Below, piece by piece: positions 9,204 to 18,690 of a DNA stretch of 64,000 nucleotides; the first letter of the stretch is position 1, and each line of letters opens with the position of its first letter. The stretch is from positions 186,001-250,000 of the forward strand of contig CANMZA010000002.1 in NCBI GenBank assembly GCA_947502305.1, read 5' to 3'. The position numbers and the translations under genes are program-made. The stretch is from an uncultured Erythrobacter sp. Its GTDB lineage: Bacteria; Pseudomonadota; Alphaproteobacteria; Sphingomonadales; Sphingomonadaceae. The notes below the pieces were generated by a model, which was given only the letters and a program-made list of their open reading frames with translations, was not told the DNA's origin and ran no database searches.

Positions 9204-10254
9204 CGTCGCCCCCCATCGAAATTTCGCCTTGATCGGCCAGCGAACGGGCGACATCGACAATCCGGCGCTTGGCCGCATCGACCTCTCCGCGTGACAATTT
9301 GCCGCGCATCTCGATCTCGTCGCGAATACCATCGGCGGCGCGGCTGGACATGGCGCGGAAGAAATACTCTTGTTCGGGTTCTTTCGTGCCTTTCAGCGCA
9401 TCGATCAAAGCTTCGTTGTCGACATCGCGTAGCAAGCGCTCCATCGCTTTCGGATCGAGGTCGAACAGCATTTCGAAGGTGAACAATTCTTCCTCGATAG
9501 CCTCTGCCAGCGGCCCGTCGCGCTGCGCAATTGCAGGCAGAACCGTACCGCGCAAATCGCCTGCGCCCAGATTGATAAGATTGGCCGCTTCGCGAGGGCC
9601 GCCCATGACCAAAGCGTTCGCGCCAAAACTTGCGCCAATCCGCTGAGACAACAAATTGTCGATCATATCGACCGCTTGCGGGGATACCGGACCGATCCGC
9701 GCAACCCGTTCGACCACCAAAGATTGGATGAGTGGCGGCAAAGCGGAGAGCACTTCGGCCGCTGGTTCCGGGTCGAGCATTAAGAGCAAAGCCGCGATCA
9801 CTTGAGGATGTTCATCCTCCACCAGTTTCAGCAGCACTGAGGGCGCGAGCCAGCGCGCCATTTCGATGCTGCGCGGGGCGGCATCGGGCTCAATTTTCAG
9901 CATCATGCTTTCAGTCTTTGTCGGACCGATGGATCGTTCAAGCAGGCCGCGGACTTGCGCCCCGCGATCTTGTTTGGCCAGCACTTCGCGGGTACTTTCG
10001 CGCGCAAAATCCTCCAGCGCCTCTGCCATAGAAGCGCGATCTATTTCACCCAGCCGCACCATCGCGCCACTGATCTGTTCCAATTCATCCGGGCCCAGAC
10101 GGGCCAGCAAAGCGGCGGCTTCGTCATCGCCAAGCAACATCAAAAACACCGCCGCGCGGTCCACCCGGCTGAGCAGCGGTTGCGGTTCATCCGTCTCGCT
10201 GCCCCCGCCACCCTCAGTGCCTTCGTCCAATTCAATCGTTTCTGCGCTTGTCAT
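9187..10254 (-). CDS. fliG: Flagellar motor switch protein FliG
   Basis: FliG sits on the MS ring and is the C-ring subunit that contacts the MotA stator ring. The 355-residue product has the EHPQ motif in LVEDEHPQVIAALLLML, followed by ARM-like helices, and a C-terminal domain with charged residues in the torque helix region (EIEMRGKLSRGEVDAAKRR). The N-terminal 25 residues are an acidic Glu/Gly-rich extension. It overlaps the fliF stop by 4 bp. Length and motifs are normal. Confidence 0.95.
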   Translation of the reverse strand: MTSAETIELDEGTEGGGGSETDEPQPLLSRVDRAAVFLMLLGDDEAAALLARLGPDELEQISGAMVRLGEIDRASMAEALEDFARESTREVLAKQDRGAQVRGLLERSIGPTKTESMMLKIEPDAAPRSIEMARWLAPSVLLKLVEDEHPQVIAALLLMLDPEPAAEVLSALPPLIQSLVVERVARIGPVSPQAVDMIDNLLSQRIGASFGANALVMGGPREAANLINLGAGDLRGTVLPAIAQRDGPLAEAIEEELFTFEMLFDLDPKAMERLLRDVDNEALIDALKGTKEPEQEYFFRAMSSRAADGIRDEIEMRGKLSRGEVDAAKRRIVDVARSLADQGEISMGGDDAEFV

Positions 10255-11978
10255 GACGGCGACGCCTCTGCGGGTTGACCCGATGGGTTTTCAAGCATGC
10301 GTTGCAGGGCTTCCACCGCGCGGTCTGGCTGCGTGGTGGCGAGTTGGCGGGCGAGTTCAACGCGTTGTGACAGATCGACCGTCTGGCCGCCCTCACCCGC
10401 GCCTGCGGCCCCGGCTAGGGCTGGCGCGGCTGATCGACCTCCGCCAGCGCCTCCCAATTGCTGCGCCGTGTCCGGATCAATGTCGGCATCACCAGAAGCC
10501 TCATCATTCCCCTTCTCCGCCGCCTTGGCCGCCGGATCGCGCATCCGCTTGATCAAGGGGCGCACCGCCAGCAGCAAAACCAGCAGCACCGCGATCAGCG
10601 CCGTGACATAACGCAAAATGTCCGAAAACCATTTCGCTTCATAAAATTCCAGCGGCACCATTTCGGTATTTTCAAACGCGCTGACCACCACTTGCACTTG
10701 ATCACCGCGCGCTTCATCCGCGCCCACCGCCGCACTGACAAGCGATTGCAGTTCTTCTGCTGTGAGCGGCGCGGCGGCCTCCAAGGCGGCATCGCTGACA
10801 GCAACGGCGACCGACAATTTGACCAGTCCGCCCGGACGCGTGCTGGTCACCGCAACTTCGCGGCCCAATTCGTAATTGCGCTGCATTGCGCTTTCACTGT
10901 CGGTGGGCACAGCTTCTGCCGGTGCGTCTGGGTCAGCAGCAGCCGGATCGGGCGCGCCATTGACCAAGGTCGCATCAGGCGGCGGCGTGTTGGCGGTCAC
11001 GCCTGGAATACCGCCCGGTCCCGTGCCAGCAATGCGGGTTGAACTGCGCTCGCTTTCACTGCGTACGGACCCATCCTGATCATAGGATTCGCGCGCCGAA
11101 GTCATTTCCGACTGATCGAGCGAGACCTGAACCTGGCTAGAAAAATTGCCATCACCCAAAAGCGGCAGCAGCAAAGTGGTGACTTGTTCGCGCAATTTGC
11201 CTTCAAATTCGCGTTGCAAAACCAATCCATCCATCGATCCATCGCGTTCGGAGGACAGCAATTGCCCGTTTTGATCGACCACCCGCACCGCATCAGTCGT
11301 CATGCCGGGGACTGAGCCTGAGACGAGATTGACGATCGCCTCAACCTGGGGCTGGCTGAGCGAGCGCCCGCTGACGAGGCGGACCATAACACTGGCGCTG
11401 GGCGCGTTGTTCTGACGCACAAACACCGATCGTTCCGGCGTCGCAAGGTGCACGCGAACCGATTCAATTCCGTCGATTTCGCGGATGGTCAGCATCAATT
11501 CGCGCTCCCGCGCCAATCGCAATCTTTCGCCTTCCAATGTGCGGCTCGACCCCAGCGGAATTGCATCGAGCATCTCGCTCGCTCCCTCTGGCGCGGCCAG
11601 ACCGGCATCGCTGGCAACGAGCATCCGCGCGCGGTAAACATCATTTTCCGCCACGCTCACCGCGCCGGTGCCATTGTTGATCTCATAGTTGACGCCGCCC
11701 GCTTCTAAAGTGGCGACCACCGCCGCACGCTCCCCGTCGGTCAGGCTGGAATATAAAATCCGCTGCGGCCCGGACGCTATTGTCATATACAGCGCCGCAA
11801 TGATCGCGACCGCGCCCACACCCATGATCGCGGGCAAGGCGCGGCGAAAGGCCGGTTGGTTGGTGAATGCCGCGATTTGCGCGCGCCAATCGCCCGCCTC
11901 TGGCCCAGCGGCCGGAGCGACAGGAATAGCGCCGCTAGCGGGCACAGGAACATTAGTGGCAACATGGGCATCAGCCAT
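10251..11978 (-). CDS. fliF: Flagellar MS-ring protein FliF
   Basis: FliF forms the MS ring, the base on which the flagellum is built. The 575-residue product has an N-terminal membrane helix at about residues 45-67 and ring-building domains that include the typical LARERELMLTIREIDGIESV and ASVMVRLVSGRSLSQPQVEA. A second membrane helix lies near residue 470, and an acidic tail ends in a FliG-binding segment, VELARQLATTQPDRAVEALQ. It follows fliE by three bases and overlaps fliG by 4 bp. Confidence 0.96.
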   Translation of the reverse strand: MADAHVATNVPVPASGAIPVAPAAGPEAGDWRAQIAAFTNQPAFRRALPAIMGVGAVAIIAALYMTIASGPQRILYSSLTDGERAAVVATLEAGGVNYEINNGTGAVSVAENDVYRARMLVASDAGLAAPEGASEMLDAIPLGSSRTLEGERLRLARERELMLTIREIDGIESVRVHLATPERSVFVRQNNAPSASVMVRLVSGRSLSQPQVEAIVNLVSGSVPGMTTDAVRVVDQNGQLLSSERDGSMDGLVLQREFEGKLREQVTTLLLPLLGDGNFSSQVQVSLDQSEMTSARESYDQDGSVRSESERSSTRIAGTGPGGIPGVTANTPPPDATLVNGAPDPAAADPDAPAEAVPTDSESAMQRNYELGREVAVTSTRPGGLVKLSVAVAVSDAALEAAAPLTAEELQSLVSAAVGADEARGDQVQVVVSAFENTEMVPLEFYEAKWFSDILRYVTALIAVLLVLLLAVRPLIKRMRDPAAKAAEKGNDEASGDADIDPDTAQQLGGAGGGRSAAPALAGAAGAGEGGQTVDLSQRVELARQLATTQPDRAVEALQRMLENPSGQPAEASPS

Positions 11979-11981
11979 CTA

Positions 11982-12362
11982 TCAGCTCCCCATCCGCATG
12001 ATTTCTTGGTAAGCGGTCAGCAATTTGTTGCGCACCTGTAAGGTCGCCTCAAACGCCACGCCGGCCTCTTGCCGGGCCAGCATAACTTTGGCGATATCGG
12101 TCACTTCGCCGCGTTCATAGGCGGCCTGCATTGCGCCTGATCGCGCTTGCACCGCACTAACATTTTCCAGCGCGCCAGACAGGGCATCGGCAAACCCGCC
12201 GCCCACTGGCGGAGCATTGGCCGCCTCTGCTGGGTTGCCAGCTGCTCCGGTCGCTGCGCGCACGTCTTTGAGCGCTTCGCTGCGCGACATGACTTCTTGC
12301 CGCAAAGCCATCACTTGCTGCACGCCGCCAATGGAGCCGCCTCCTGCAATCGGATTGCTCAT
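11982..12362 (-). CDS. fliE: Flagellar hook-basal body adapter FliE
   Basis: FliE joins the MS ring to the proximal rod. The 126-residue product is slightly longer than most FliE proteins. Its C-terminal half carries the family pattern [20 protein letters not shown] followed by [16 protein letters not shown], which is diagnostic. It lies between the FlbD-like regulator, whose stop it overlaps by 4 bp, and fliF. Confidence 0.93.
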   Translation of the reverse strand: MSNPIAGGGSIGGVQQVMALRQEVMSRSEALKDVRAATGAAGNPAEAANAPPVGGGFADALSGALENVSAVQARSGAMQAAYERGEVTDIAKVMLARQEAGVAFEATLQVRNKLLTAYQEIMRMGS

Positions 12363-13807
12363 GACGCTGTTCCTGTCCGAGTTTCAGACGAAGCAGCAAT
12401 CAGGCCCGATGCCCGCATAGAGGCGAGCCGGTAGCGCAAAGTCCGTTCTGAAATGCCCAGCGCGCGGGCAGTTTTTCCCCGGTGCCCGCCATGTTTGGCG
12501 AGTGTTTCGAGAATAGCCTGCACCTCCGATTGAAACGCCACATCCGACAGAGAATTGGTATCGGCATTGGCATTTGCGGGCGATACGGCCCTTGATTGTG
12601 CTGGAAATTCAGCACGGGTCAAAGGGGCATGCAAATTGTGTGGCAGAGCATGATTGGTTTCAGGATGACCTGCATTGCTGGCCGAACTGACAACCGCGCG
12701 GGCGGGCTGGTCAAAGACGATATGTTCTGAGCCAATATGTGCATCCTTACCCGCCAGCAAAATCGCGCGGCGGATCACATTTTCCAGCTCGCGAACATTG
12801 CCCGGCCAAGTATGCGCCTCCAACAAGGCCAGTGCCTGACCCGAAATCCAGCATGGCATCCCCGGCTTGCACCCGTGGCGCAGCAACATCCCAAAGGCGA
12901 GCGGCGCAATATCTCCGCGCCGATTGCGCAATGCAGGCAGAGCCATCGGGAATACATTGATCCGATAGAGCAAATCTTCGCGAAAACGCCCGGCCTCAAC
13001 TTCATTGGCGAGCGTCCGGTTGGTCGCTGCGATAATCCGCACATTCACGCGCGTCGGCTTGGTTGCGCCGAGCGGCAAGACCTCGCCTTCTTGCAAAGTG
13101 CGCAGCATTTTTGCCTGTAAGGGGAGCGGCAATTCGCCAATCTCATCCAGCAGCAAAGTTCCGCCATCGGCCGCACGAAACAAACCTTCGCGTGCCTCGC
13201 CCGCACCGGTAAAGGCGCCTTTGCGGTGGCCAAACAACAGCCCTTCCAGCATCGCCTCAGGCATCGCCGCGCAATTAACCGCCACAAACGGTCCCTCGGC
13301 GCGCGCGCTCATACGGTGGACGAAACGGGCGATGACTTCTTTACCGGTTCCGGTCGGTCCTTCGAGCAGAACCGGAATCTCGCTGGCGGCAATCCGCTGC
13401 GCCAAGGTTAACAGCGCCAGGCTTTCATTGTCGCCGGCAATCGGCCAGCCGCCATGTGCCGCGCCCGCGATCAAAGCCGATTGCGCCGCGCCAAGCGCGC
13501 GGTCTGGATAAGCCAAAGTGATCCGCGCCTCTCCAATCCGGGTCAGTGCGGGAATATCAGCATTGACCAGATCAATCCCGATCATATCGCGCCGGGCATT
13601 GCCCGTCTGACGCGGGAAATCGCCGTGATCGCCCAATATCAGGCGATCACGCTGCCAGCTTTGCGCAAGCAACGGCAAAGTCGGATCAACCAGCGCCGCA
13701 TGCGGACCCGCACCGGCGGGATAGGCAAAGTGCTTCGCGCCATCGGCGTCATCCGCCTGATCCGCAATCGCTTCTGCTGCCTGAAATTCTGAATTGAGCG
13801 CCCGCAT
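12359..13807 (-). CDS. flbD: Sigma-54-dependent flagellar activator, FlbD-like
   Basis: This 482-residue protein is a bacterial enhancer-binding protein that activates RNA polymerase carrying sigma-54. The AAA+ domain shows Walker A GPTGTGKE at about 150-157, the sigma-54-contacting GAFTGA loop at about 197-202 and Walker B LLLDEIGE at about 218-225. A Fis-type helix-turn-helix ends the protein ([18 protein letters not shown]). The first 120 residues show no clear receiver domain, as in the atypical FlbD/FleQ regulators. I chose the ATG at 13807 because AGGTGG lies four bases upstream. As first gene of the fli operon, and with sigma-54 promoters in front of flgB, flgA and the flhA operon, it is the likely master of the middle flagellar tier. 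Confidence 0.9.
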   Translation of the reverse strand: MRALNSEFQAAEAIADQADDADGAKHFAYPAGAGPHAALVDPTLPLLAQSWQRDRLILGDHGDFPRQTGNARRDMIGIDLVNADIPALTRIGEARITLAYPDRALGAAQSALIAGAAHGGWPIAGDNESLALLTLAQRIAASEIPVLLEGPTGTGKEVIARFVHRMSARAEGPFVAVNCAAMPEAMLEGLLFGHRKGAFTGAGEAREGLFRAADGGTLLLDEIGELPLPLQAKMLRTLQEGEVLPLGATKPTRVNVRIIAATNRTLANEVEAGRFREDLLYRINVFPMALPALRNRRGDIAPLAFGMLLRHGCKPGMPCWISGQALALLEAHTWPGNVRELENVIRRAILLAGKDAHIGSEHIVFDQPARAVVSSASNAGHPETNHALPHNLHAPLTRAEFPAQSRAVSPANANADTNSLSDVAFQSEVQAILETLAKHGGHRGKTARALGISERTLRYRLASMRASGLIAASSETRTGTAS

Positions 13808-14323
13808 TGTTCCACCTGACTGTTCGTAGTGGAAAGGATTTGCCGCCCCGGCGTCCAAGATAGAGCAAATTTAATCACCCGTATGAGCCCTTAAGTGATC
13901 CCCCGCGATAAAGCGTTTTCAAGGGCGGGTGCAGAAGAGAGCGTCAGAAATGAGGTGCTCAAAATTAGAAATTTATTCCGCCAAAAGCCTTGGCGAATTT
14001 ACTTTTGAGGCGGCGCTCGCTTGCCGGTTTGCGTATTTTGCAGCCTCCGGTCCGCGTTTTTGCCCTGCTATTATATGCCGCCGCGATGTCGGCGCGCATT
14101 CTTTCAAACTCTTATCCACGCGGAAAATGATCACAAAGGGCAGCCAATAGAAGGCGAGCAAGCACCGCAGCGTCGGCACACTAGATAAAAACACGCAGAA
14201 AAATCGAGCGCGTACAAAAAGCGCGCTTAAACATCTCAGCCGGTGTCCGCTCTTAGGTTCAGCAGCGGCGCAAATCGTCGCTCAGTTTAGACCACTTGCA
14301 CCAGACCTTCGGGAGTTTCACCA
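13808..14323. promoter_or_regulatory. Divergent regulatory region between flbD-like gene and flagellin
   Basis: This 516-bp gap separates the leftward fli operon from the rightward flagellin gene and should hold both promoters. The short reading frames in it do not look like genes. I see a perfect inverted repeat CGCCAA-AAGCC-TTGGCG at 13979-13995 and a 10-bp palindrome AAGCGCGCTT at 14219-14228. I found no convincing sigma-54 site on either strand; the best GG-N10-GC match (AGGTTCAGCAGCGGC at about 14257) fits only the two invariant pairs. No clear FliA consensus is visible either. A ribosome-binding site GGGAG precedes the flagellin ATG by eight bases. Confidence 0.6.
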
Positions 14324-15142
14324 ATGTCCGTAATCAACACCAACACCTCTGCCCTGCGCGCTCAAAATGCGAGCATGAAAGCCAACGAAATGCTCGGCAA
14401 TGCGATGGAGCGTCTGTCCACCGGCAGCCGCATCAACAGCGCATCAGACGATGCCGCAGGGCTTTCAATCGCCACCGGTTTCACCAGCGATATTCGCGCC
14501 CTGAACCAAGGCATTCGTAACGCCAATGACGGCATTGCGCTGGCTCAAACCGCAGAAGGGGCGCTGGATGAAGTGTCCAACATGCTGCAACGTGTCCGCG
14601 AACTTGCCGTGCAATCGCAAAACGGCACTTTGGATGACACTGATCGTGGCTTCTTGGATACAGAGGTCACCGAACTTGCCTCGCAAATCAATGACATTCT
14701 TACCAACACCGAATTTAACGGCGTGTCATTGTTCAGCACAACCAGCGGCACAGACGTAACGGTCAACATTCAGATCGACGCCGGCCGTAGCATCGACATC
14801 ACCAGCACCGGGATTGACGATACGAACCTCGACGCCGCTGGCCTCGATGTCGGCTCCGCCAGCAATGCGGCGACCGCGATCACCAATGTTGATGCCGGGC
14901 TTCAAGCTGTGAACACCGCGCGTTCTTCGCTGGGTGCTGGCCAAAACCGGTTGGAAAGCGCGATCAACAACCTGACGACCACTTCGACCAACCTTGCCGA
15001 TGCACGGTCGCGGATCGAAGATACGGATTACTCGGCAGAGACAACCGCACTCGCCAAGGCGCAGATCCTTGGACAGGCGTCCACCGCCATGCTCGCTCAG
15101 GCCAACCAGTCGCAGCAGAACGTCCTCTCGCTGCTGCGGTAA
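14324..15142 (+). CDS. fliC: Flagellin
   Basis: This 272-residue protein is the filament subunit, exported through the flagellum. The N-terminal D0/D1 signature is clear ([34 protein letters not shown]), as are [11 protein letters not shown] at about 88-98 and the C-terminal [13 protein letters not shown]. The length shows that the outer D2/D3 domains are essentially absent. Residues Arg90, Leu94 and Glu114 match the three positions known to matter for TLR5 recognition in Salmonella flagellin. It is the only flagellin in the window, has its own terminator and stands opposite the fli operon. No fliD or fliS follows it. Confidence 0.97.
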   Translation: MSVINTNTSALRAQNASMKANEMLGNAMERLSTGSRINSASDDAAGLSIATGFTSDIRALNQGIRNANDGIALAQTAEGALDEVSNMLQRVRELAVQSQNGTLDDTDRGFLDTEVTELASQINDILTNTEFNGVSLFSTTSGTDVTVNIQIDAGRSIDITSTGIDDTNLDAAGLDVGSASNAATAITNVDAGLQAVNTARSSLGAGQNRLESAINNLTTTSTNLADARSRIEDTDYSAETTALAKAQILGQASTAMLAQANQSQQNVLSLLR

Positions 15143-15180
15143 ATTGACCCGCGACACGCTTCCCGCTGGGATAGCAAAGA

Positions 15181-15211
15181 AAACCCGGAGCTTAGCGGCT
15201 TCGGGTTTTTT
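15181..15211 (+). terminator. Rho-independent terminator after flagellin
   Basis: The segment AAACCCGGAGC-TTAG-CGGCTTCGGGTTT forms a strong hairpin followed directly by a run of T residues. It begins about 38 bases after the flagellin stop. It also lies in the convergent gap with the methyltransferase gene, so it may limit read-through from the right too. Confidence 0.88.
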
Positions 15212-15289
15212 GCGTCTGTTGTTTGTTGAGGGCAGGACGTATTGCGCAGGCCTAGGCTCGCTTAGCTGGAAGCAGCCACGCGCAGCATA

Positions 15290-16111
15290 CTAAGCCGCGT
15301 CGGCGCTGCGGTCCTGCCAATCGATCACTTCCAGATAATTGCGCAGCCGGTTTTCTTCGAGCCGGGCGATCAAGGGGTTCGCGTGAAAAGGCAGCAAAAA
15401 CTCCGCCAGCGTCTCCGCCCACGGCGCCTCTGCATCGAAGATCACGCCCAGCCCCAGAACCGCTGGAATATGCGCGTAAAATAGCGGCCTTTCCTCAGAA
15501 TCGGCCTCTTTCAAGAAATCCTCAACCGCGGTTAGAACCCCGTTGCGCGGGCCGCCCGCATCCAAGGCAACCGCAAAGGCGCCCATTCCGCGCAGGCCCC
15601 GCCCGGCTTGCACGCCTTCTTCATCAAGGCGAACGCCGTGATCATAACTGTGGGGATGGCGCCAACCCGGCGGCACACGCTGCGGCGCATAATAAAAATC
15701 GCGCCGCGCGCACGGCCAAGACACATCGTGAAGAAACGCCAAGAGTGGGCGATCCGCCGCTTTTTGCAGAGCATCAATCACCGCCAATTCATGGAAGACG
15801 GTGTAGTAATTGTGGTCGCCATCGACAAACCAAGCATCGGCCGCTTCGCAGGATTTCAGCGCGTCCAGACTGGGCTGCGCAATATGCTGCACATGATCTT
15901 CTGCCGCTGCCCACTCCGCAAAACCGGGGGCCGGTTCTGGGTCGATACATCTCAGCGTGCCGCCCAGTTTTTCCGCGCGGTCGGCCAGCACTTTCGACAT
16001 GCCGCCAAATTCACTGCCGATCTCGGCAATGTCGGTGACTTTGGCTTCGTCTAGGCACGGCAGAATAATGCTCGAAAATTCGGACATGGAATGGATCAAC
16101 AGATCGGTCAT
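15290..16111 (-). CDS. Class I SAM-dependent methyltransferase-like protein
   Basis: The 273-residue product has a Rossmann-type motif I at residues 30-37 (EIGSEFGG), an acidic residue ending strand 2 (LRCIDPEP) and a strand-4 region DAWFVDGDHNYYTVFHEL. This pattern is seen in small-molecule and glycan methyltransferases of the Methyltransf_24 type. The acceptor is unknown. It overlaps the preceding HAD-type gene by 4 bp, so the two are probably coupled, and both close the flg-mot operon next to flagellin. From that context I infer a role in modifying flagellin, its glycan or another cell-surface sugar. It is not recognisably the lysine methylase FliB. Confidence 0.72.
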   Translation of the reverse strand: MTDLLIHSMSEFSSIILPCLDEAKVTDIAEIGSEFGGMSKVLADRAEKLGGTLRCIDPEPAPGFAEWAAAEDHVQHIAQPSLDALKSCEAADAWFVDGDHNYYTVFHELAVIDALQKAADRPLLAFLHDVSWPCARRDFYYAPQRVPPGWRHPHSYDHGVRLDEEGVQAGRGLRGMGAFAVALDAGGPRNGVLTAVEDFLKEADSEERPLFYAHIPAVLGLGVIFDAEAPWAETLAEFLLPFHANPLIARLEENRLRNYLEVIDWQDRSADAA

Positions 16112-18639
16112 GCAGCAGCGTCCTTTGGAGTGGGTTTTTGAGCCGGAAATTTGGCAGGTTCTTGAATCGCATTTTGGGTAACGGCCCCGGCCTGCACACC
16201 CTTGCGGATGCGCAGTGGGCGCAGTGTAATTTCAATCATTTGTGGGCCTGATTCATCGCGGCGGCGCGGCGGATTGACCAGTACAAATGCCGCCGGATCG
16301 GTGCATTCAAGCAAGCCCCCCGCATGGTCAGTCAGGCCGTCGAACTGCGCCAAAACCTCGCGCACAGCCATGTCGCTGCCCGATCCGCCCTTGAGATTGT
16401 CGATGGCGCAGGAGGTGATGCTGGAGATCTCAAACCACTCGAAAACAGAGCCAACTTGAAGGGCAATACCCTGCACACCCGATGCGAGCGGCAAGCGCGC
16501 TGTGTAGAAACCCTCATGCGTTGGGGCTGCATCGACGACGGCGCTGGTGGCGCCATCCGCGCTCAGGTAAAATGCCGGGATCGTAATAGTCTGCGCCGCA
16601 CTGTCTGAATAAGAAAGCCCGAGGCCAAAGCGTTTTTGCACCAGCAATGACAGCCGCGTATTGATATCCTCCCGCGCCAATTCAGCCGGTAAGAACATGC
16701 GCGCAGAGCCTTTCATGTAGAACAGGCCGCGCCGGCGCATGGCTGCGCGCGCATGGTTTTCGTCGAACAATGCGACCATCCGCTCGCTGCCCAAATTGAC
16801 ATCATGCTCAAAGCTTTTGAGCACCGCCAATTCCCGCTCATGCGGCAAGAACATGAACCGGGTCAGCGCCGCCGCTGCTCCCTCACGCCATGCGCGCGCT
16901 TCGTTGGTGTTCTCGTCTTGGCTTTCGGTGCAATTGTGGGATCGAATAATCGGCCGTTTGCTCGCCGCGCGGGCGAACCGGGTGACGCCAGCCTGCACGC
17001 GGTCTCGCACGTCGCTTTGCGCGCCCTTGACCGCACTCTTTTTGCGGATCGGCGCGCCGTCCTCGGTATAGTCCGTCACGGATCCAAGCTCGCAGGTGGC
17101 GAGCTGCTCAATCACCGCGACATTGCCGCAAAGCGCCTCCAACATTTCGGGATCGAAATGGCGATCGTCAATCAGGCCTTTCTTATCCAACCCGCTGGCC
17201 GCCATTTCGCGCAGGAGCAAATACCGCCCAGCAACATGGACATCGAAAGCATCCGCTAAAATGCTATCAACCCGGTCCTGCGCCGATCCATTATAGCCCA
17301 GATCGACGAGCATCAGTGTATCGCCGGGCTGCGGGTCTACTGCGGATCGGACATGCGCAATCAAACGGTCTGCCCGCCCGCGAGCGCGGCGGCGGGTGAG
17401 TTTTTCGCGCGCACCGCCGCGCACTTCGGTGCGCAGGCGGTTGCAGGCGTCGATCATCTCTGGTTCGGTTTGCGGATCGCCAACCACGCGGGCGATCTCC
17501 TCTTCCTCCATCAACATTTGGCGCGCCAATGTGCTGGGGTTGAGACCAAATTCACCTGTCCATTGTTTTTGATAGGCGCCGCGCGTGGTGAGCGAGGCGG
17601 CGATGGCGGTGAAACGGCTGATCTCGGCGCGCGCAGTGCTAGTTGAGCTGGCTCTGGCGTTTGCCAATCCGGCCTGATGCACCAGCTCAGGCAAATGCCC
17701 ATCGCGCAGCATAAACAGCCAATGAACTTTGCCGCTGGGGTCGCCGCCGCTCTTTTTGGCGCGCTCTGCTTTCGCTAGCGTTTCTGCCTCTGCATGCAGC
17801 CATTGATCAAAGGTATAAAATACCGGGCCAAGGACGCTCAACCCCAATGCCTCCGCTGCGTCCTGCACTTGCGGTTCGTCTTTTGCGAGGATCGCGCGGT
17901 GAGGCATCAATCCGCACACGTCATGCGCCGCCTCGCCAATGAGCTGCTGGCAACTGCGTTCAAAGCGCAGCCGATGCCGCGCAGCCTCAGAAAATTGCGC
18001 GAGATGCAGCGCCGGAATTCCCAGCGCACGGGCGCTGTCATAATCGGCCTTTTGATTGTCTCCGATATGCAGGATTTCATCGGGCCGGCATTTGATGGAT
18101 TTAAGAACTTTGGCGAGCAATCCTTGCGATTTGGAAATCTCCGCATCGCAAGAGGCAAAAACACGGTCGATCAAGCCAGCGACCTCTTCGCCAGCGGCCC
18201 GCGTGATAAGCGCAAGCAATTGCTGAGAGGTGAGATAAGTGTCTGAGACGATGATGATCTTTAAGCCGCTCTCTTTTGCGGCTCGCATCAATTCCACAGT
18301 TGGTTCAAAGGCGAAACAGACGCGCGCCTCTAGGGCGATTTCCTCTTCCACGGCGGCGCGGTGCTGCGTCTCTGACCCGTTTGGCAATGCGTGTTCATAA
18401 ACCGAATTGAGGCCAATTTCGCTGCTACCACGCAGCGCGCCCTTGGCCTTTCTGGCCCGTTGTTCGGCAACAATTCTCTGCCCTGTTGTTAGCGACGACA
18501 GGCCGGAGAAGACATCGCCAGGCGCAAAGCAATCGCGCCACAACAAGGTGTCAAAACAATCAAGCGAGAGCACAAGGACAGTTTCCGGTCCCCGCTCCAA
18601 AGCTGTCGGCAATTCATGTGGCAGGATTTGTTCGGTCAT
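16108..18639 (-). CDS. Large HAD-superfamily protein, possible glycan/flagellin modification
   Basis: This 843-residue protein starts with a haloacid-dehalogenase fold. The phosphatase-type motifs are in order: motif I SLDCFDTLLWR with Asp27 and Asp30, motif II IVSDTY at about 130-135, the Lys of EISKSQ at about 170 and motif III HIGDNQKADYDSA at about 191-203. The arrangement resembles large predicted HAD hydrolases found in polysaccharide gene clusters. The middle part has LMLVDLGYNGSAQDR, a pattern also seen in those proteins, and the last 250 residues have no recognisable domain. It follows motB by 51 bases and overlaps the methyltransferase by 4 bp. Substrate and function are unknown; the position points to flagellin or envelope glycan modification. 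Confidence 0.68.
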   Translation of the reverse strand: MTEQILPHELPTALERGPETVLVLSLDCFDTLLWRDCFAPGDVFSGLSSLTTGQRIVAEQRARKAKGALRGSSEIGLNSVYEHALPNGSETQHRAAVEEEIALEARVCFAFEPTVELMRAAKESGLKIIIVSDTYLTSQQLLALITRAAGEEVAGLIDRVFASCDAEISKSQGLLAKVLKSIKCRPDEILHIGDNQKADYDSARALGIPALHLAQFSEAARHRLRFERSCQQLIGEAAHDVCGLMPHRAILAKDEPQVQDAAEALGLSVLGPVFYTFDQWLHAEAETLAKAERAKKSGGDPSGKVHWLFMLRDGHLPELVHQAGLANARASSTSTARAEISRFTAIAASLTTRGAYQKQWTGEFGLNPSTLARQMLMEEEEIARVVGDPQTEPEMIDACNRLRTEVRGGAREKLTRRRARGRADRLIAHVRSAVDPQPGDTLMLVDLGYNGSAQDRVDSILADAFDVHVAGRYLLLREMAASGLDKKGLIDDRHFDPEMLEALCGNVAVIEQLATCELGSVTDYTEDGAPIRKKSAVKGAQSDVRDRVQAGVTRFARAASKRPIIRSHNCTESQDENTNEARAWREGAAAALTRFMFLPHERELAVLKSFEHDVNLGSERMVALFDENHARAAMRRRGLFYMKGSARMFLPAELAREDINTRLSLLVQKRFGLGLSYSDSAAQTITIPAFYLSADGATSAVVDAAPTHEGFYTARLPLASGVQGIALQVGSVFEWFEISSITSCAIDNLKGGSGSDMAVREVLAQFDGLTDHAGGLLECTDPAAFVLVNPPRRRDESGPQMIEITLRPLRIRKGVQAGAVTQNAIQEPAKFPAQKPTPKDAAA

Positions 18640-18690
18640 CGCATGCGTCCCCGTTTGTGTGATCGGGGAACAGAGCTAAACCGACATGGT

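Noticed and set aside
14037..14056. Possible leftward sigma-54 site for the FlbD-like gene (CGGACCGGAGGCTGC)
   Set aside because: Weak -24 element and about 230 bases from the start codon; kept out of the feature list.
13929..14194. Short reading frames between flbD-like gene and flagellin on both strands
   Set aside because: No ribosome-binding site, no recognisable composition or motif, and they lie in a region expected to be regulatory.
14250..14275. Possible sigma-54 promoter for flagellin (AGGTTCAGCAGCGGC)
   Set aside because: Only the GG and GC pairs match; both hexamer-like elements are otherwise unlike the consensus seen at 31567 and 33119.
15290..16111. Flagellin lysine methylase FliB
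   Set aside because: FliB is not a classical Rossmann methyltransferase of this pattern and its Cys-rich features are absent.
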